Shown in pieces: positions 31,844-41,062 of a DNA stretch of 53,348 nt. The position numbers and the translations under genes were made by a program. The notes under the pieces were generated by a model, which saw only the letters and a list, made by a program, of their open reading frames with translations, was not told where the DNA came from and made no database searches. The stretch is from Holdemanella porci (GTDB lineage: Bacteria; Bacillota_I; Bacilli_A; Erysipelotrichales; Erysipelotrichaceae). The DNA is taken from NCBI RefSeq assembly GCF_009696075.1, contig NZ_VUMR01000006.1, positions 1 through 53,348 on the forward strand, in the 5' to 3' direction. Every line of letters starts with the position of its first letter. Position 1 is the stretch's first letter.

Positions 31844-32337
31844 TGACTGAGGCAAAACAACTTGTTTCTTTATGTACAGAAAATCATTTGACTATTTCTA
31901 GCTGTGAAAGTCTAACGGCTGGCCTATTTACGAGTACGATTGCTTCTATTCCTGGGGCAAGTGTTATTTTAAAAGGTGGTCTAGTGACTTATTTTACACC
32001 AATGAAAAGTGTATTAGCTCATGTGGATGTGAACTTAATTCAAAATTATGGTGTAATTAGTGAAGAGTGTGCCTATGCCATGGCCAAAAACACAAGAGAA
32101 ATTATGGATGTGGATTATTGTGTGTCTTTTACGGGCAACGCAGGTCCGAGTGCCTGGGAAGAAAAACCAGCAGGAAGAGTCTATTGTGCTATTGCTTCTA
32201 AAAAAGAGGTTCGTGTATATGGTTTTCAATGTACAGGTCTATCTAGAAATGATGTAAGAGAGCATGTTGTTTGTCAAATGATAGATATATTGATACAAAC
32301 AATTCAAAAGGAGAATATATGCCAAAAGAAAAAGTAG
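31843..32337 (+). CDS. pncC: CinA C-terminal-domain amidase (NMN deamidase, PncC type)
   Basis: 164 residues from ATG 31843 (overlapping the pgsA TAA, GGAGA upstream). [36 protein letters not shown] and FTGNAGPS are the CinA C-domain. The N-terminal MoaB-like half of full CinA (about 400 residues) is absent, so this is the short PncC form, which converts NMN to nicotinate mononucleotide. In B. subtilis the same place before recA is held by full-length cinA. NAD-salvage genes pncA and pncB lie just behind recA. Confidence 0.85.
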   Translation: MTEAKQLVSLCTENHLTISSCESLTAGLFTSTIASIPGASVILKGGLVTYFTPMKSVLAHVDVNLIQNYGVISEECAYAMAKNTREIMDVDYCVSFTGNAGPSAWEEKPAGRVYCAIASKKEVRVYGFQCTGLSRNDVREHVVCQMIDILIQTIQKENICQKKK

Positions 32338-33335
32338 AAACAAATAAAGATAAACTTTTAAGTGATGTACTAACAGAAATCGAAAGGGAATATGGTAAAG
32401 GTTCTGTCATGAAATTAGGGGATAGAGCAGCCGTAGATATTGAACCCATTCCTTCTGGAAGTTTATTATTGGATGATGCTTTAGGTATCGGTGGATATCC
32501 AAAGGGAAGAATTATTGAAATCTTTGGTCCAGAATCAAGTGGTAAAACAACACTTGCTTTACATGCCGTTGCAGAAGTTCAAAAAAAGGGTGGTCGTGCA
32601 GCCTTTATTGATGCGGAAAACGCAATCGATCCAGTATACGCAAAAAATTTAGGTGTTAACATTGATGAGTTGATTTTATCTCAGCCAGATTCTGGGGAAC
32701 AAGGTTTAGACATTATGTTGATGCTTGTTGAAAGTGGAGCTGTTGATTTGGTTGTTGTGGACAGTGTTGCAGCTTTAGTTCCACAAGCTGAATTAGATGG
32801 TGAAATGGGAGATAATCAAGTTGGATTACAAGCTCGTATGATGTCAAAGGCAATGCGTAAGCTTGCCGGAGCAATGAACCAAAATGATTGTACAGCTATT
32901 TTTATCAACCAGCTTCGTGAAAAAGTAGGTGTTATTTATGGAAATCCAGAAACAACTCCGGGTGGCCGTGCATTAAAATTCTATTCTTCTGTTCGTGTGG
33001 ATATTCGTAAGGCGGATGCCATAAAAAATGGTACAGATATTGTTGGAAACAAAGTAAAAGTTAAAATTGTTAAGAATAAGGTAGCACCTCCATTTAAGTC
33101 TGCCGTATTAGAAATTATGTATGGCGAAGGAATTTCTTACATTAGTGAATTATTAGATTTATGTGTCGATGCCAATATTGTAAAAAAAGCAGGGGCATGG
33201 TTCAGTTATGAAGGAGAAAAAATCGGTCAGGGTAAAGAGGCTGCCAAAGCTTACATTAAGGCAAATCCAGAATTCAAATCAATGCTTGAAGAAAAATTAA
33301 AGGAATTTAAAACAAACAAAGAAGTTGAAGAATAA
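32319..33335 (+). CDS. recA: Recombinase RecA
   Basis: 338 residues from ATG 32319 behind AAGGAGAATAT; the frame overlaps the end of the pncC gene by 19 bp. Walker [17 protein letters not shown], Walker [15 protein letters not shown], loop L1/L2 region with [20 protein letters not shown] and [15 protein letters not shown]. No intein and no frameshift. No LexA-type box was recognised upstream because transcription seems to come through pgsA-pncC. Confidence 0.97.
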   Translation: MPKEKVETNKDKLLSDVLTEIEREYGKGSVMKLGDRAAVDIEPIPSGSLLLDDALGIGGYPKGRIIEIFGPESSGKTTLALHAVAEVQKKGGRAAFIDAENAIDPVYAKNLGVNIDELILSQPDSGEQGLDIMLMLVESGAVDLVVVDSVAALVPQAELDGEMGDNQVGLQARMMSKAMRKLAGAMNQNDCTAIFINQLREKVGVIYGNPETTPGGRALKFYSSVRVDIRKADAIKNGTDIVGNKVKVKIVKNKVAPPFKSAVLEIMYGEGISYISELLDLCVDANIVKKAGAWFSYEGEKIGQGKEAAKAYIKANPEFKSMLEEKLKEFKTNKEVEE

Positions 33336-33358
33336 GAGTTCTGCGTAGAACTCTTATT
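33331..33358 (+). terminator. Perfect 12-bp hairpin behind recA, no T-run
   Basis: AATAAGAGTTCT-GCGT-AGAACTCTTATT, followed by CTCGTTTAG. The stem is perfect but lacks a uridine tract, so it may protect or process the mRNA 3' end instead of ending transcription. The recA stop lies in the 5' arm. Confidence 0.55.
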
Positions 33359-33375
33359 CTCGTTTAGAGGTATAT

Positions 33376-33987
33376 ATGGCACGTTTAGAAAAAAATAATT
33401 ATAAATCCATTCAAAAAAATGAATTAAATGATCCCGTAGTATTTGTGGTGGATATGATCAAAGGGTTTGTGAACATAGGGCCCTTACATGATGAAGTCAT
33501 TGGCAATGTGGAAAAGAATATTGAAAATCTATTAACAAGCTTAGACTGCAACAATGTCTTTGTATGTGATTCACATCCACCAAAGACGCGTGAATTCAAT
33601 TCGTTTCCAACGCATTGTGTAATTGGCAGTGAAGAAGCTGAAGTAGTAGATTCTTTAAAGCCATTTGTGAAACACGTAATTAAAAAGAACAGTACGAATA
33701 CATTTGTGGCACCAGAATTTGAAGAGTTTCTAAATTCAGATTTGAAGTATTATCGTGATATAATTGTGACGGGCTGTTGTACAGATCTTTGTGTTCTTCA
33801 TTTCGTATTGAGCTTAAACACATGGTTGAATGAACATAATATGAATGAATATCGTATTGTCGTGGTTGAAAACTGTACAGAAACCTATCATATACCAGAA
33901 ATACATGAAGCCACATTCTGGAATGATGTCGCATTTAGAATGATGGAAATGAATGGCATTCAAGTTGTTTCTGAAGTAAGGGAGTAA
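33376..33987 (+). CDS. pncA: Nicotinamidase (isochorismatase-like cysteine hydrolase)
   Basis: 203 residues. Triad of the family: Asp in VFVVDMIKGF, Lys in KHVIKKNSTNTF and Cys in VTGCCTDLCVLHF. The metal site is CDSHPP ... FPTHC. It hydrolyses nicotinamide to nicotinate. The assignment to nicotinamidase over other isochorismatase-fold amidases rests on the metal site and on nicotinate phosphoribosyltransferase 10 bp behind it. Confidence 0.88.
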   Translation: MARLEKNNYKSIQKNELNDPVVFVVDMIKGFVNIGPLHDEVIGNVEKNIENLLTSLDCNNVFVCDSHPPKTREFNSFPTHCVIGSEEAEVVDSLKPFVKHVIKKNSTNTFVAPEFEEFLNSDLKYYRDIIVTGCCTDLCVLHFVLSLNTWLNEHNMNEYRIVVVENCTETYHIPEIHEATFWNDVAFRMMEMNGIQVVSEVRE

Positions 33988-33997
33988 AGATTATAAA

Positions 33998-35443
33998 ATG
34001 AAAGATAAGAGAAATTTAAGTTTAGTCATGGACTTTTATGAACTAACAATGAGTCAATGTTATTTTAATGATAATAAAGACAAAGAAGTCGTATTTGACT
34101 TATTCTATCGTAAAAATCCGGATGACGGGGGATATTGTGTATTTGCAGGCTTGGAACAAGTTGTAGACTATGTTTCTAATTTACATTTTGAAAAAGAAGA
34201 TATTGATTATTTGCGCTCATTAAACCAATTTAGTGAAGATTTTCTAGAATATCTATCAACCATTCGTTTTACTGGAGATATTTATGCGATTCCAGAAGGA
34301 ACACCTGTATTTCCTCATGAACCATTAGTTCGTGTAAAAGCGCCAATTATTGAAGCGCAACTTGTAGAAACGGCATTACTTTTGGCAATCAATCACCAGA
34401 CTTTGATTGCGACAAAATCACGTCGTATTGTACAAGCCAGTGAAGGAAGAGCTGTTATGGAATTTGGTGCACGTCGAGCTCATAACTTTGATGCAGCCAT
34501 TCTAGGAGCTAGAGCAGCTTATATTGCAGGTTGTGCAGGAAGTGCCACTACGTATTCAGGAAAAGAGTTTGGTGTACCTGTACTTGGTACAATGGCTCAC
34601 TCATTTATTCAAAGCTTTGATACCGAATATGATGCATTTATGTATTATGCCAAAACATATCCAGACGCATGTACTTTATTGATTGATACATATTCTACTT
34701 TAAAATCAGGTATTGTGAATGCGATTAAAGTAGCTAAGGATTATTTAGAACCAAATGGATACCGCTTAAAAGGTGTTCGTATTGATAGTGGAGATATGTC
34801 ATATCTTTCTAAAAAAGTTCGCAAAATGTTAGATGAAGCAGGAATGAAAGATTGTAAGATTGTTGTATCCAATTCCTTGGATGAATATGTCATTGAATCT
34901 TTGATTCATCAACAAGGCGCTAAAATTGATTCGTTTGGGGTTGGTGAAAACTTGATTTGTTCAAAAAATTCGCCAGTATTTGGTGGTGTTTATAAAATGG
35001 TGGCGCTTGAAAAAGATGGCCATATGATTCCGAAAATCAAAATTAGTGACAATGTTGAAAAAGTGACAAATCCAGGTATGAAGAATTTGAATCGTATCAT
35101 GGACAAAGAAACAGGTATGGCTATTGCCGATTTATTGACATTAGAAGATGAAGTGATCGATACAACGCAAGATCTAACTATCTATCATCCAATGTCACGT
35201 TGGAAATACAAAGTGATTCCTGCCAATACATATACAGTACGCGATATGTTAGTGCCAATCTTTAAAGATGGTAAGCTAGTATATGATCTTCCAAGCCTAG
35301 AAGAAATTCGTGCATATAGTGAAAAGGAACTAGCTACAATTTGGGATGAAATCAAACGTTTTGTATATCCGCAAGAATATTATGTTGACTTAAGTGAAAA
35401 GTTATTGAATCTTAAGTTAGAAATGTTGAAAAAGTATAAATAA
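33998..35443 (+). CDS. pncB: Nicotinate phosphoribosyltransferase
   Basis: 481 residues. SLVMDFYELTMSQCYF, the phospho-His region ARRAHNFDAAILGARAAYIAGCAGSATTYSG, GTMAHSFIQSF and RIDSGDMSYLSKKVR are diagnostic for PncB. It makes nicotinate mononucleotide from nicotinate and PRPP using ATP. Together with pncA, and with pncC before recA, this window holds three enzymes that all feed nicotinate mononucleotide into NAD synthesis. AGGGAG upstream lies in the pncA 3' end. Confidence 0.94.
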   Translation: MKDKRNLSLVMDFYELTMSQCYFNDNKDKEVVFDLFYRKNPDDGGYCVFAGLEQVVDYVSNLHFEKEDIDYLRSLNQFSEDFLEYLSTIRFTGDIYAIPEGTPVFPHEPLVRVKAPIIEAQLVETALLLAINHQTLIATKSRRIVQASEGRAVMEFGARRAHNFDAAILGARAAYIAGCAGSATTYSGKEFGVPVLGTMAHSFIQSFDTEYDAFMYYAKTYPDACTLLIDTYSTLKSGIVNAIKVAKDYLEPNGYRLKGVRIDSGDMSYLSKKVRKMLDEAGMKDCKIVVSNSLDEYVIESLIHQQGAKIDSFGVGENLICSKNSPVFGGVYKMVALEKDGHMIPKIKISDNVEKVTNPGMKNLNRIMDKETGMAIADLLTLEDEVIDTTQDLTIYHPMSRWKYKVIPANTYTVRDMLVPIFKDGKLVYDLPSLEEIRAYSEKELATIWDEIKRFVYPQEYYVDLSEKLLNLKLEMLKKYK

Positions 35444-35448
35444 AAAAG

Positions 35449-35470
35449 AAACCGTCGCTTGACGGTTTTT
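35449..35470. terminator. Terminator between convergent pncB and peptidase genes
   Basis: AAACCGTC-GCTT-GACGGTTT with A-run before and T-run after. Confidence 0.85.
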
Positions 35471-35473
35471 GTG

Positions 35474-36874
35474 TTAAATACAGCTTTCAAAGAATGCACG
35501 CATGTCCTTGGCTAATAGATCAAAGCTTTCTTTACCAAGATAAGCCATATGTCCACTTGGATATTCACCAATTGTAACTCGATTTTGATCTAGGTTGGAA
35601 TGGGTTGCCAAATATCTGGCATTTCCAGCCGTTGTACAAAGATCATATAGACCTGAGGCAAAGAAGACTTTCATCTGTTTGTTTCTTCGCATACATCCAG
35701 CTAAGGATTGGGCAGGACTCGTTTTGAATTCACGATTCCATGTCATATTTACATCAAAGACTAAGCCTTTTGAGATGCGATCACTTGTGATATTCAATTC
35801 TTGACGCATCAATCCATAGGCAGTCTGGAAAGCAGGTGTATATTGTCCCATAGCTGGGTCATCCGCAATGACATTGGCTTCCATGATTTCTGGATCATCA
35901 TTCCATGTATAACGCCCGTCATAGAATCCTAAAGCTAAGCCCTTGTCTTCTAATAATTTATGCGCAAAGCCTTTTTGCATATCCATATGTAAATGGTGTC
36001 TTAACCAATATGTTTTATCAATACCAGAATAGTAAGCTAGTTTATCCGCAATTTCTTCTTTATTAGGACAGGTATCCCCTAAAAATAAGGCTGTGACATA
36101 TTCAGTGGATGCGAATGTAAAGGCTTCATCAATAAAGTCTTTTTGTGAAATATTTTCCTTTGGATTATGGAAATAATTTGTGGCAGCCATTGTGATTAAG
36201 TCTGTTGCACTTGCTTCAACCGGAAGCTTTTCAATAAAGTAACTTCCAAGTAAGAAGATACCACTGACACTAATGCCCATCGTATCGGCCTTTTCAGGAC
36301 CTGCACCCATCAACTCTCCTGCAAGTAAGGCACTTCTTGCCGTACCATAGCTTTCACCCGCAAGTAATACTGGTGAATTTCTACGGTTATAACGTGCTAA
36401 GAATTGTTCAATGAATTTAGAAACACTTCGAACATCGCCATGCGTTTCATAAAATTCTTTTCTTGCCTTTTCCTGAATCAAACGACCTAAACCTGTTCCA
36501 GCAGGATCAATAAAGACTAAATCACATAAGTCTAATAAACAATGAGGATTGTCTTCTAGTTCAAAAGGAGGAACAGTTGGAAGATTTAGTTCATCATCTA
36601 ATTTTACAATTCTTGGGCCAAATAATCCCATGTGAAGCCAAAGACTTGCACATCCTGGACCTCCATTATAAATAAATAGAATAGGTCGTTTAGAATTGTC
36701 TTGAACATCACTTCTAAAATAGGCATAACTAAAGATGGATGCGACTGGATTATTTTCTTCATCTACAAAGAAATTGTCTTCACAAATTGTATGATAAGGA
36801 ATGGTTGTTCCTTGAATTTGAATGCTTCCATCCGCCTCATATTTTGATTTTTCTAAGTTTTCTTGAATACGCAT
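35474..36874 (-). CDS. Serine carboxypeptidase-like peptidase (S10 family)
   Basis: 466 residues from ATG 36874 behind GAGGTG; this ATG overlaps the TAA of the amidotransferase gene. S10 signatures: FIYNGGPGCASLWLHMGLFGP (oxyanion loop), AGESYGTARSALLAG (nucleophile Ser), the Asp in FFASGLYDLCTT and the His in YPSGHMAYLGK. S10 enzymes remove C-terminal residues and are mostly known from eukaryotes and some bacteria. There is no signal peptide, so it should act on cytoplasmic peptides, in contrast to most secreted family members. It is the last gene of a three-gene operon. Confidence 0.88.
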   Translation of the reverse strand: MRIQENLEKSKYEADGSIQIQGTTIPYHTICEDNFFVDEENNPVASIFSYAYFRSDVQDNSKRPILFIYNGGPGCASLWLHMGLFGPRIVKLDDELNLPTVPPFELEDNPHCLLDLCDLVFIDPAGTGLGRLIQEKARKEFYETHGDVRSVSKFIEQFLARYNRRNSPVLLAGESYGTARSALLAGELMGAGPEKADTMGISVSGIFLLGSYFIEKLPVEASATDLITMAATNYFHNPKENISQKDFIDEAFTFASTEYVTALFLGDTCPNKEEIADKLAYYSGIDKTYWLRHHLHMDMQKGFAHKLLEDKGLALGFYDGRYTWNDDPEIMEANVIADDPAMGQYTPAFQTAYGLMRQELNITSDRISKGLVFDVNMTWNREFKTSPAQSLAGCMRRNKQMKVFFASGLYDLCTTAGNARYLATHSNLDQNRVTIGEYPSGHMAYLGKESFDLLAKDMRAFFESCI

Positions 36875-37584
36875 TATTTCACCTCGCACTTTTTGATAAA
36901 AACATTGAATATATCTTGCATCTCACCATATTTATGGGACAATGCTTCTGGATGAAATTGTACGGCATAAATTGGTAATGACTCATGTTCAATGGCTTCA
37001 ATAATGCCATCTGGAGCTTTAGCTACAACTTTAAAGTTTGGTGCTAAATCTTTGATGGCCTGATGATGAAAACTATTCACATAAGCTTCATCACTTAAAC
37101 TAGGATATAAAAAGCTATCCTTTTCAATATGGATCTTATGACTTGGATTTTCTCTTTTTTCTTGTTGCGCATGTTTAATGACGCTTCTTTTACAATACGA
37201 TAAATCTTGATACAAAGATCCTTTAAAATAGACATTCAACATCTGAATGCCACGGCAGATTCCAAAAATGGGAATCTGTTTTTCCTTGGCATATTTTAAT
37301 ACTCGCATTTCATAATAATCACGGTCTAAGCTTGAATTACCTTGTAAAGGTTCTGGATTTTCATTATAAATCATAGGATTCACATCAATTCCACCTGTCA
37401 CAATTAATCCATCTAATGGATTAACTTGAGCTTGAATTGTATCATAGTCATTTGTGATAGGAAGAATCATCGGGCAGCCACCACCACGAATAACACTATT
37501 AATATAGGCTTCATTGATAAATTGTTTAGGTAAATTCTCTTTATCCAATTCATTGCACGTTAGACCGATAATAGGCCTACGCAT
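36874..37584 (-). CDS. Class I amidotransferase-like gamma-glutamyl hydrolase (PuuD family)
   Basis: 236 residues from ATG 37584, which follows GGAGG; a longer frame starts inside the transglutaminase gene. RPIIGLTCN, TGGIDVNPMIYNEN, the nucleophile in FGICRGIQMLNVYFKG, NSFHHQAIKDL and AVQFHPE are the peptidase C26/PuuD pattern. Such enzymes split gamma-glutamyl amide bonds, for example gamma-glutamyl-GABA. No polyamine genes are nearby. It is coupled to the transglutaminase gene (8-bp overlap) and the S10 peptidase gene (TAATG). Confidence 0.88.
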   Translation of the reverse strand: MRRPIIGLTCNELDKENLPKQFINEAYINSVIRGGGCPMILPITNDYDTIQAQVNPLDGLIVTGGIDVNPMIYNENPEPLQGNSSLDRDYYEMRVLKYAKEKQIPIFGICRGIQMLNVYFKGSLYQDLSYCKRSVIKHAQQEKRENPSHKIHIEKDSFLYPSLSDEAYVNSFHHQAIKDLAPNFKVVAKAPDGIIEAIEHESLPIYAVQFHPEALSHKYGEMQDIFNVFIKKCEVK

Positions 37585-38932
37585 TTTTATCCTCCATAAG
37601 GGCAATTTCGATATTCTTTGTCTCTTTAATGATGTATTTTCCAGGAATAGCTTCATCTACATATTCCATTTCACCATTTTGGTTGTCATATGGATCGTTT
37701 GGTAAGAAGTTTTTGGCTGGCACAAAATCACCTTGGAATTTAGATGAACATGGAGTTCTAAAGGGATCTAGATATCCAAAATAGAAATCTCTTCTTTCTA
37801 AGTTTCCGGCACGATATGATCCTCCACCAAATGAACAATCTGCATATAACCATCCATATGGAGCTACATAGAATCTGGCCCAGTCATGATTGCCAATTGT
37901 TTCTGGTGTAGTATAAAGTCCAGCTTGCCAAGTGGCAGGAATGCCCGCAATACGACATAGAGTAATAAATGTCAATGCTTGTAAACCACAGTCACCCTTC
38001 AATCCAGTTGTGATATATTCTGGAATACAAGGTAAAGTCGCATAAGCACGTACATATGAATATGTGACATGACTTGTGATATAGTCATAAATCAATTTAG
38101 CCTTTAATAATGGATTTGTTTCTTTACCAATGATTTCTTTAACAACATCTTTTAAATAATCTGTAAATACAACGTGTGGCGCATATTCTTCAAGACAAGT
38201 ATCTGGATGTTCATTCGTCACAATACTAGGATCTAATTCTTCATAGTGCATGTGATTGATGAATTCATATTCTACACTGAATTCTTCACCTTTTTCGTAT
38301 GGTTTTTCAATATAAACACATCTTTGATCCACACTGTTATCATTTACTAGACCTTCATGGGATGTATTTAATATTTTAAAATCCTCAACCTGCGCATATT
38401 CTTTCGGAATAGGAAGCCATACACGAATCGTTTTTCCAGGCTTTTCAAATGCAGGATCCACCTTTAAGCTTGTCTTGACATGAATCTTGCAGTAAACATC
38501 CTTTTCTTCTTTCATTTTATGCATTACATCATCTAATAAAGTACTTGCAGCACCATCTTTTTCAATTAAACGATCTTTATAAACCTTACGCACTTTAATT
38601 AGGTTTTCAAAAAAATTGTCTTTTAAATACATTTTTCCCTCAATGAAGATCCATTCAAACGCATTGTCTTTGAATAATTCATCAAATTCTTCCTCTTTGA
38701 AATCTTCAATCTTTGATTTTAATAATTCAATGGCGTCTTCTTTTGAATACGTAAAATCTTCGGGAAGACGAGAAATCAATTCTTTTTCTAATTCTAAACG
38801 TTCCTTTAGTTTGGCAGGAATGTCCTTTTGAAGACGTAAATCAATCATCTCCTGCATCAATTTAAATTGCCCATTCCATTTTAATTTCATTAAATCTTCA
38901 GGAAGTGGCGTGTTCAATGTTGTCATGTTCAT
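37577..38932 (-). CDS. Transglutaminase-like cysteine protease/amidase
   Basis: 451 residues. C-terminal half is a transglutaminase core: Cys in LKGDCGLQALTFITLCRIAGIPATW, His in NHDWARFYVAPYG and Asp in LYADCSFGG. The first 170 residues are charged and helical (many Glu/Lys/Leu), and a beta region (IRVWLPIPKEYAQVEDF) links the two. No signal peptide. Promoter -10 TATAAT (minus, 38957-38952) gives a leader of about 13 nt that starts GAGGTGA. First gene of the operon with the amidotransferase and S10 peptidase; the three may work on isopeptide or gamma-glutamyl peptides in the cytoplasm. Confidence 0.85.
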   Translation of the reverse strand: MNMTTLNTPLPEDLMKLKWNGQFKLMQEMIDLRLQKDIPAKLKERLELEKELISRLPEDFTYSKEDAIELLKSKIEDFKEEEFDELFKDNAFEWIFIEGKMYLKDNFFENLIKVRKVYKDRLIEKDGAASTLLDDVMHKMKEEKDVYCKIHVKTSLKVDPAFEKPGKTIRVWLPIPKEYAQVEDFKILNTSHEGLVNDNSVDQRCVYIEKPYEKGEEFSVEYEFINHMHYEELDPSIVTNEHPDTCLEEYAPHVVFTDYLKDVVKEIIGKETNPLLKAKLIYDYITSHVTYSYVRAYATLPCIPEYITTGLKGDCGLQALTFITLCRIAGIPATWQAGLYTTPETIGNHDWARFYVAPYGWLYADCSFGGGSYRAGNLERRDFYFGYLDPFRTPCSSKFQGDFVPAKNFLPNDPYDNQNGEMEYVDEAIPGKYIIKETKNIEIALMEDKNA

Positions 38933-38980
38933 AAAAGTTCACCTCATTTTGATTATACTCTATTGTGAAAATTATTACAT

Positions 38981-39010
38981 AAAAAAATGAAACTTATTGA
39001 AATAAGTTTC
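38981..39010 (-). terminator. Terminator inside the end of the 117-aa gene
   Basis: Minus strand GAAACTTATT-TC-AATAAGTTTC followed by A and seven T. The gene's stop (38996-38994) is in the second arm. Confidence 0.85.
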
Positions 39011-39347
39011 GAATTAATTCCTCCTGACTATATTTTTCCTGCATTTCTTTATCTACACTCATTAATATAGGGGGTAGATTTCTAAATGATTTGTAGTACT
39101 GTAAAATAAAAGATAACACGAAAAAAGGAGCCCATTCAGTCAGTGTCATATTGTCTTTTGGTTCCAAAAGGAATCCATCTTTTAAGACTTTACAATTTAA
39201 GGCGTATTCCAATTCATTGCCAAAATTCACTTTTAATATTTCTTCATCAAAAGAAAGAATGGGACTTAAATTGTCTAAAGGCGCATTCATACTATATTGA
39301 TATGTATGTTGGTCAATTTGTTTCATCACTAAAGTTTTATATTTCAT
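38994..39347 (-). CDS. Hypothetical protein, 117 aa
   Basis: I do not recognise it. The product is soluble and acidic, with alternating beta-like stretches (YQYSMNAPLDNLSPILSFDE, ILKVNFGNELEYAL) and a C-terminal helix (EMQEKYSQEELIRNLFQ). It is a single gene, divergent from the helicase gene and ended by a strong terminator. The terminator and the ATG with a plausible upstream region support it as real. Confidence 0.65.
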   Translation of the reverse strand: MKYKTLVMKQIDQHTYQYSMNAPLDNLSPILSFDEEILKVNFGNELEYALNCKVLKDGFLLEPKDNMTLTEWAPFFVLSFILQYYKSFRNLPPILMSVDKEMQEKYSQEELIRNLFQ

Positions 39348-39422
39348 GCCTTTATTGTAGCTTATAATATATTTTGTTTCTGTTAAATATTATTAACATG
39401 ATATAATCTTGTGGGTGATACA

Positions 39423-40850
39423 ATGACATTTGAACAAATGAATTTAGATAAAAATATTATACAAGCCTTACATACATTAGGATATGAAAAACCATTACCC
39501 GTACAAGAAAAAGTCATTCCCAATATTCTTTTGGGAACGGATTGTATTGTGAAATCAAGAACGGGAAGTGGAAAAACAGCATCCTTTGCGATTCCTATCA
39601 TTCAAAATCTAGAAATTGATGAAAGAAGCCCACAAGCATTGGTACTTACTCCCACTCGAGAACTAGCTTTACAGATTCAACAGGATTTTGATCGTATTGG
39701 AACCTTTAAAAAAATTAAGACTCTACCTATTTTTGGTAAGCAGCCATTTAAGTTTCAAAAGGAAGATTTGAAACAAAGATGTCATGTTGTGATTGGTACG
39801 CCAGGAAGAGTTTTAGATCATCTTCAACAACAAACACTGGATCCTTCAAAAATTAAATATGTAGTTTTGGATGAAGCGGATGAAATGTTGAATATGAACT
39901 TTTTAGATGAAGTACAGGCTATTTTAAAATATATGCCAAAAAAACATGTGACATGTTTATTTAGTGCAACCTATCCTGCAGTGATTCAAAGAATGAGTAA
40001 GAAATATTTGTATAAACCAGCTAAAATTGATCTTACAAGTACAAATAAGCCAAATATTCTAGAAGAGGCGTATCACGTCAATGAAGAACACAAAGAATTA
40101 TTCCTTCTTCATTTATTGGCATTAAAGAAACCAGAATCCTGCATGATCTTTTGTAAGACGCAGGCAAGAGTGGATGAAGTCTATGAATGTTTAGAAAAGA
40201 ATCAAGTCAGTGTCGATAAGATTCACGGTGGTATGATGCAAGAAGAGCGACTATCGCATATGCGACGCTTTAAAAAAGGAAAGGTGCGTATTTTAGTTTG
40301 TACCGATGTCGCAAGTCGAGGAATCGATGTTTTTAAAGTGGAGATGATCATTAACTATGATATGCCAAGTCCCGTTGAAACATATACACATCGTATTGGT
40401 CGTAGCGGTAGAGTGGATGAACAAGGCTTAGCTATAAGTTTAGTGAATGAATATGATGGAGTTCGAAAAGAAAAACTAGAAGAATATCTAGGTTATAACT
40501 TGCCATTTAAAGAAGAGGGTGAAGTCTATTTAAGTGATTTAGACGTTTTAGATTCATTAAAAGAATCCAATCGTGTGGTGGTCGACAAATCAAAAGATTT
40601 AAGAAAGGACATCACTAAAATCTATTTGAATGGAGGAAAAAACAAGAAGATTCGTCCCGGCGATATTGTAGGGGCTATCTGCGAAATTGATGGTGTTACG
40701 GTCGATGATATAGGTGTGATTCAAGTGCAGGATCATCAATCGTATGTGGATATCTTAAATGATAAGGGAAAACTTGTATTAAAGAATTTAAAGACAATTA
40801 AAGGCAAAACGTTGCGTATTCAAAAGGCAAAAAATGGATTTGGCCACTAG
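39423..40850 (+). CDS. dbpA: DEAD-box RNA helicase, DbpA/YxiN type
   Basis: 475 residues from ATG 39423; a GTG at 39411 is less likely because the predicted transcript starts near 39414. Q motif FEQMNLDKNI ... YEKPLPVQEKVIP, Walker A SRTGSGKTASF, TPTRELALQIQ, VLDEADEML, FSATYP, CTDVASRGIDV, HRIGRSGR. The C-terminal 75 residues (KIYLNGGKNKKIRPGDIVGAICEI ... GKTLRIQKA) are a DbpA RNA-binding domain, which in E. coli DbpA and B. subtilis YxiN reads hairpin 92 of 23S rRNA. The role is 50S subunit assembly. TATAAT at 39402-39407 and GGTGA four nt before the ATG imply a 9-nt leader. Confidence 0.92.
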   Translation: MTFEQMNLDKNIIQALHTLGYEKPLPVQEKVIPNILLGTDCIVKSRTGSGKTASFAIPIIQNLEIDERSPQALVLTPTRELALQIQQDFDRIGTFKKIKTLPIFGKQPFKFQKEDLKQRCHVVIGTPGRVLDHLQQQTLDPSKIKYVVLDEADEMLNMNFLDEVQAILKYMPKKHVTCLFSATYPAVIQRMSKKYLYKPAKIDLTSTNKPNILEEAYHVNEEHKELFLLHLLALKKPESCMIFCKTQARVDEVYECLEKNQVSVDKIHGGMMQEERLSHMRRFKKGKVRILVCTDVASRGIDVFKVEMIINYDMPSPVETYTHRIGRSGRVDEQGLAISLVNEYDGVRKEKLEEYLGYNLPFKEEGEVYLSDLDVLDSLKESNRVVVDKSKDLRKDITKIYLNGGKNKKIRPGDIVGAICEIDGVTVDDIGVIQVQDHQSYVDILNDKGKLVLKNLKTIKGKTLRIQKAKNGFGH

Positions 40851-40864
40851 AGCAGATCCATTTT
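40831..40864 (+). terminator. Weak terminator overlapping the helicase 3' end
   Basis: AAAATGGAT ... ATCCATTTT around the stop codon, then TTTTATTGTATA. Between here and the next promoter (40865-40997) I see AT-rich DNA without a feature I can support. Confidence 0.45.
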
Positions 40865-40997
40865 ATTGTATATTACTAAAATATGTGATTTGCACGTAAA
40901 TGGGGAGTGAACTTCAGAAAATGAATTGAAATTTAGTAATAATATAATGGTGATCCGTGATATTTGTAGATGTATAAATATTGTGATTGTTTTTATA

Positions 40998-41048
40998 TTG
41001 AAATGTTATAACAATGGTTTTATAATGAAATTGAATGATATAACATTT
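40998..41048 (+). promoter_or_regulatory. Promoter of pgi-manA with twin palindromic operators
   Basis: TTGAAA (40998-41003), 17-bp spacer, TATAAT (41021-41026), predicted +1 near 41033. The perfect palindrome TGTTATAACA (41004-41013) abuts the -35, and TGATATAACA (41036-41045), one base different, lies just behind +1. Centres are 32 bp apart, about three turns. Seen another way, AAATGTTATA and TATAACATTT form perfect 10-bp inverted repeats around the -10. This looks like a pair of repressor sites. Confidence 0.65.
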
Positions 41049-41062
41049 AAAAGGAGGCAATT

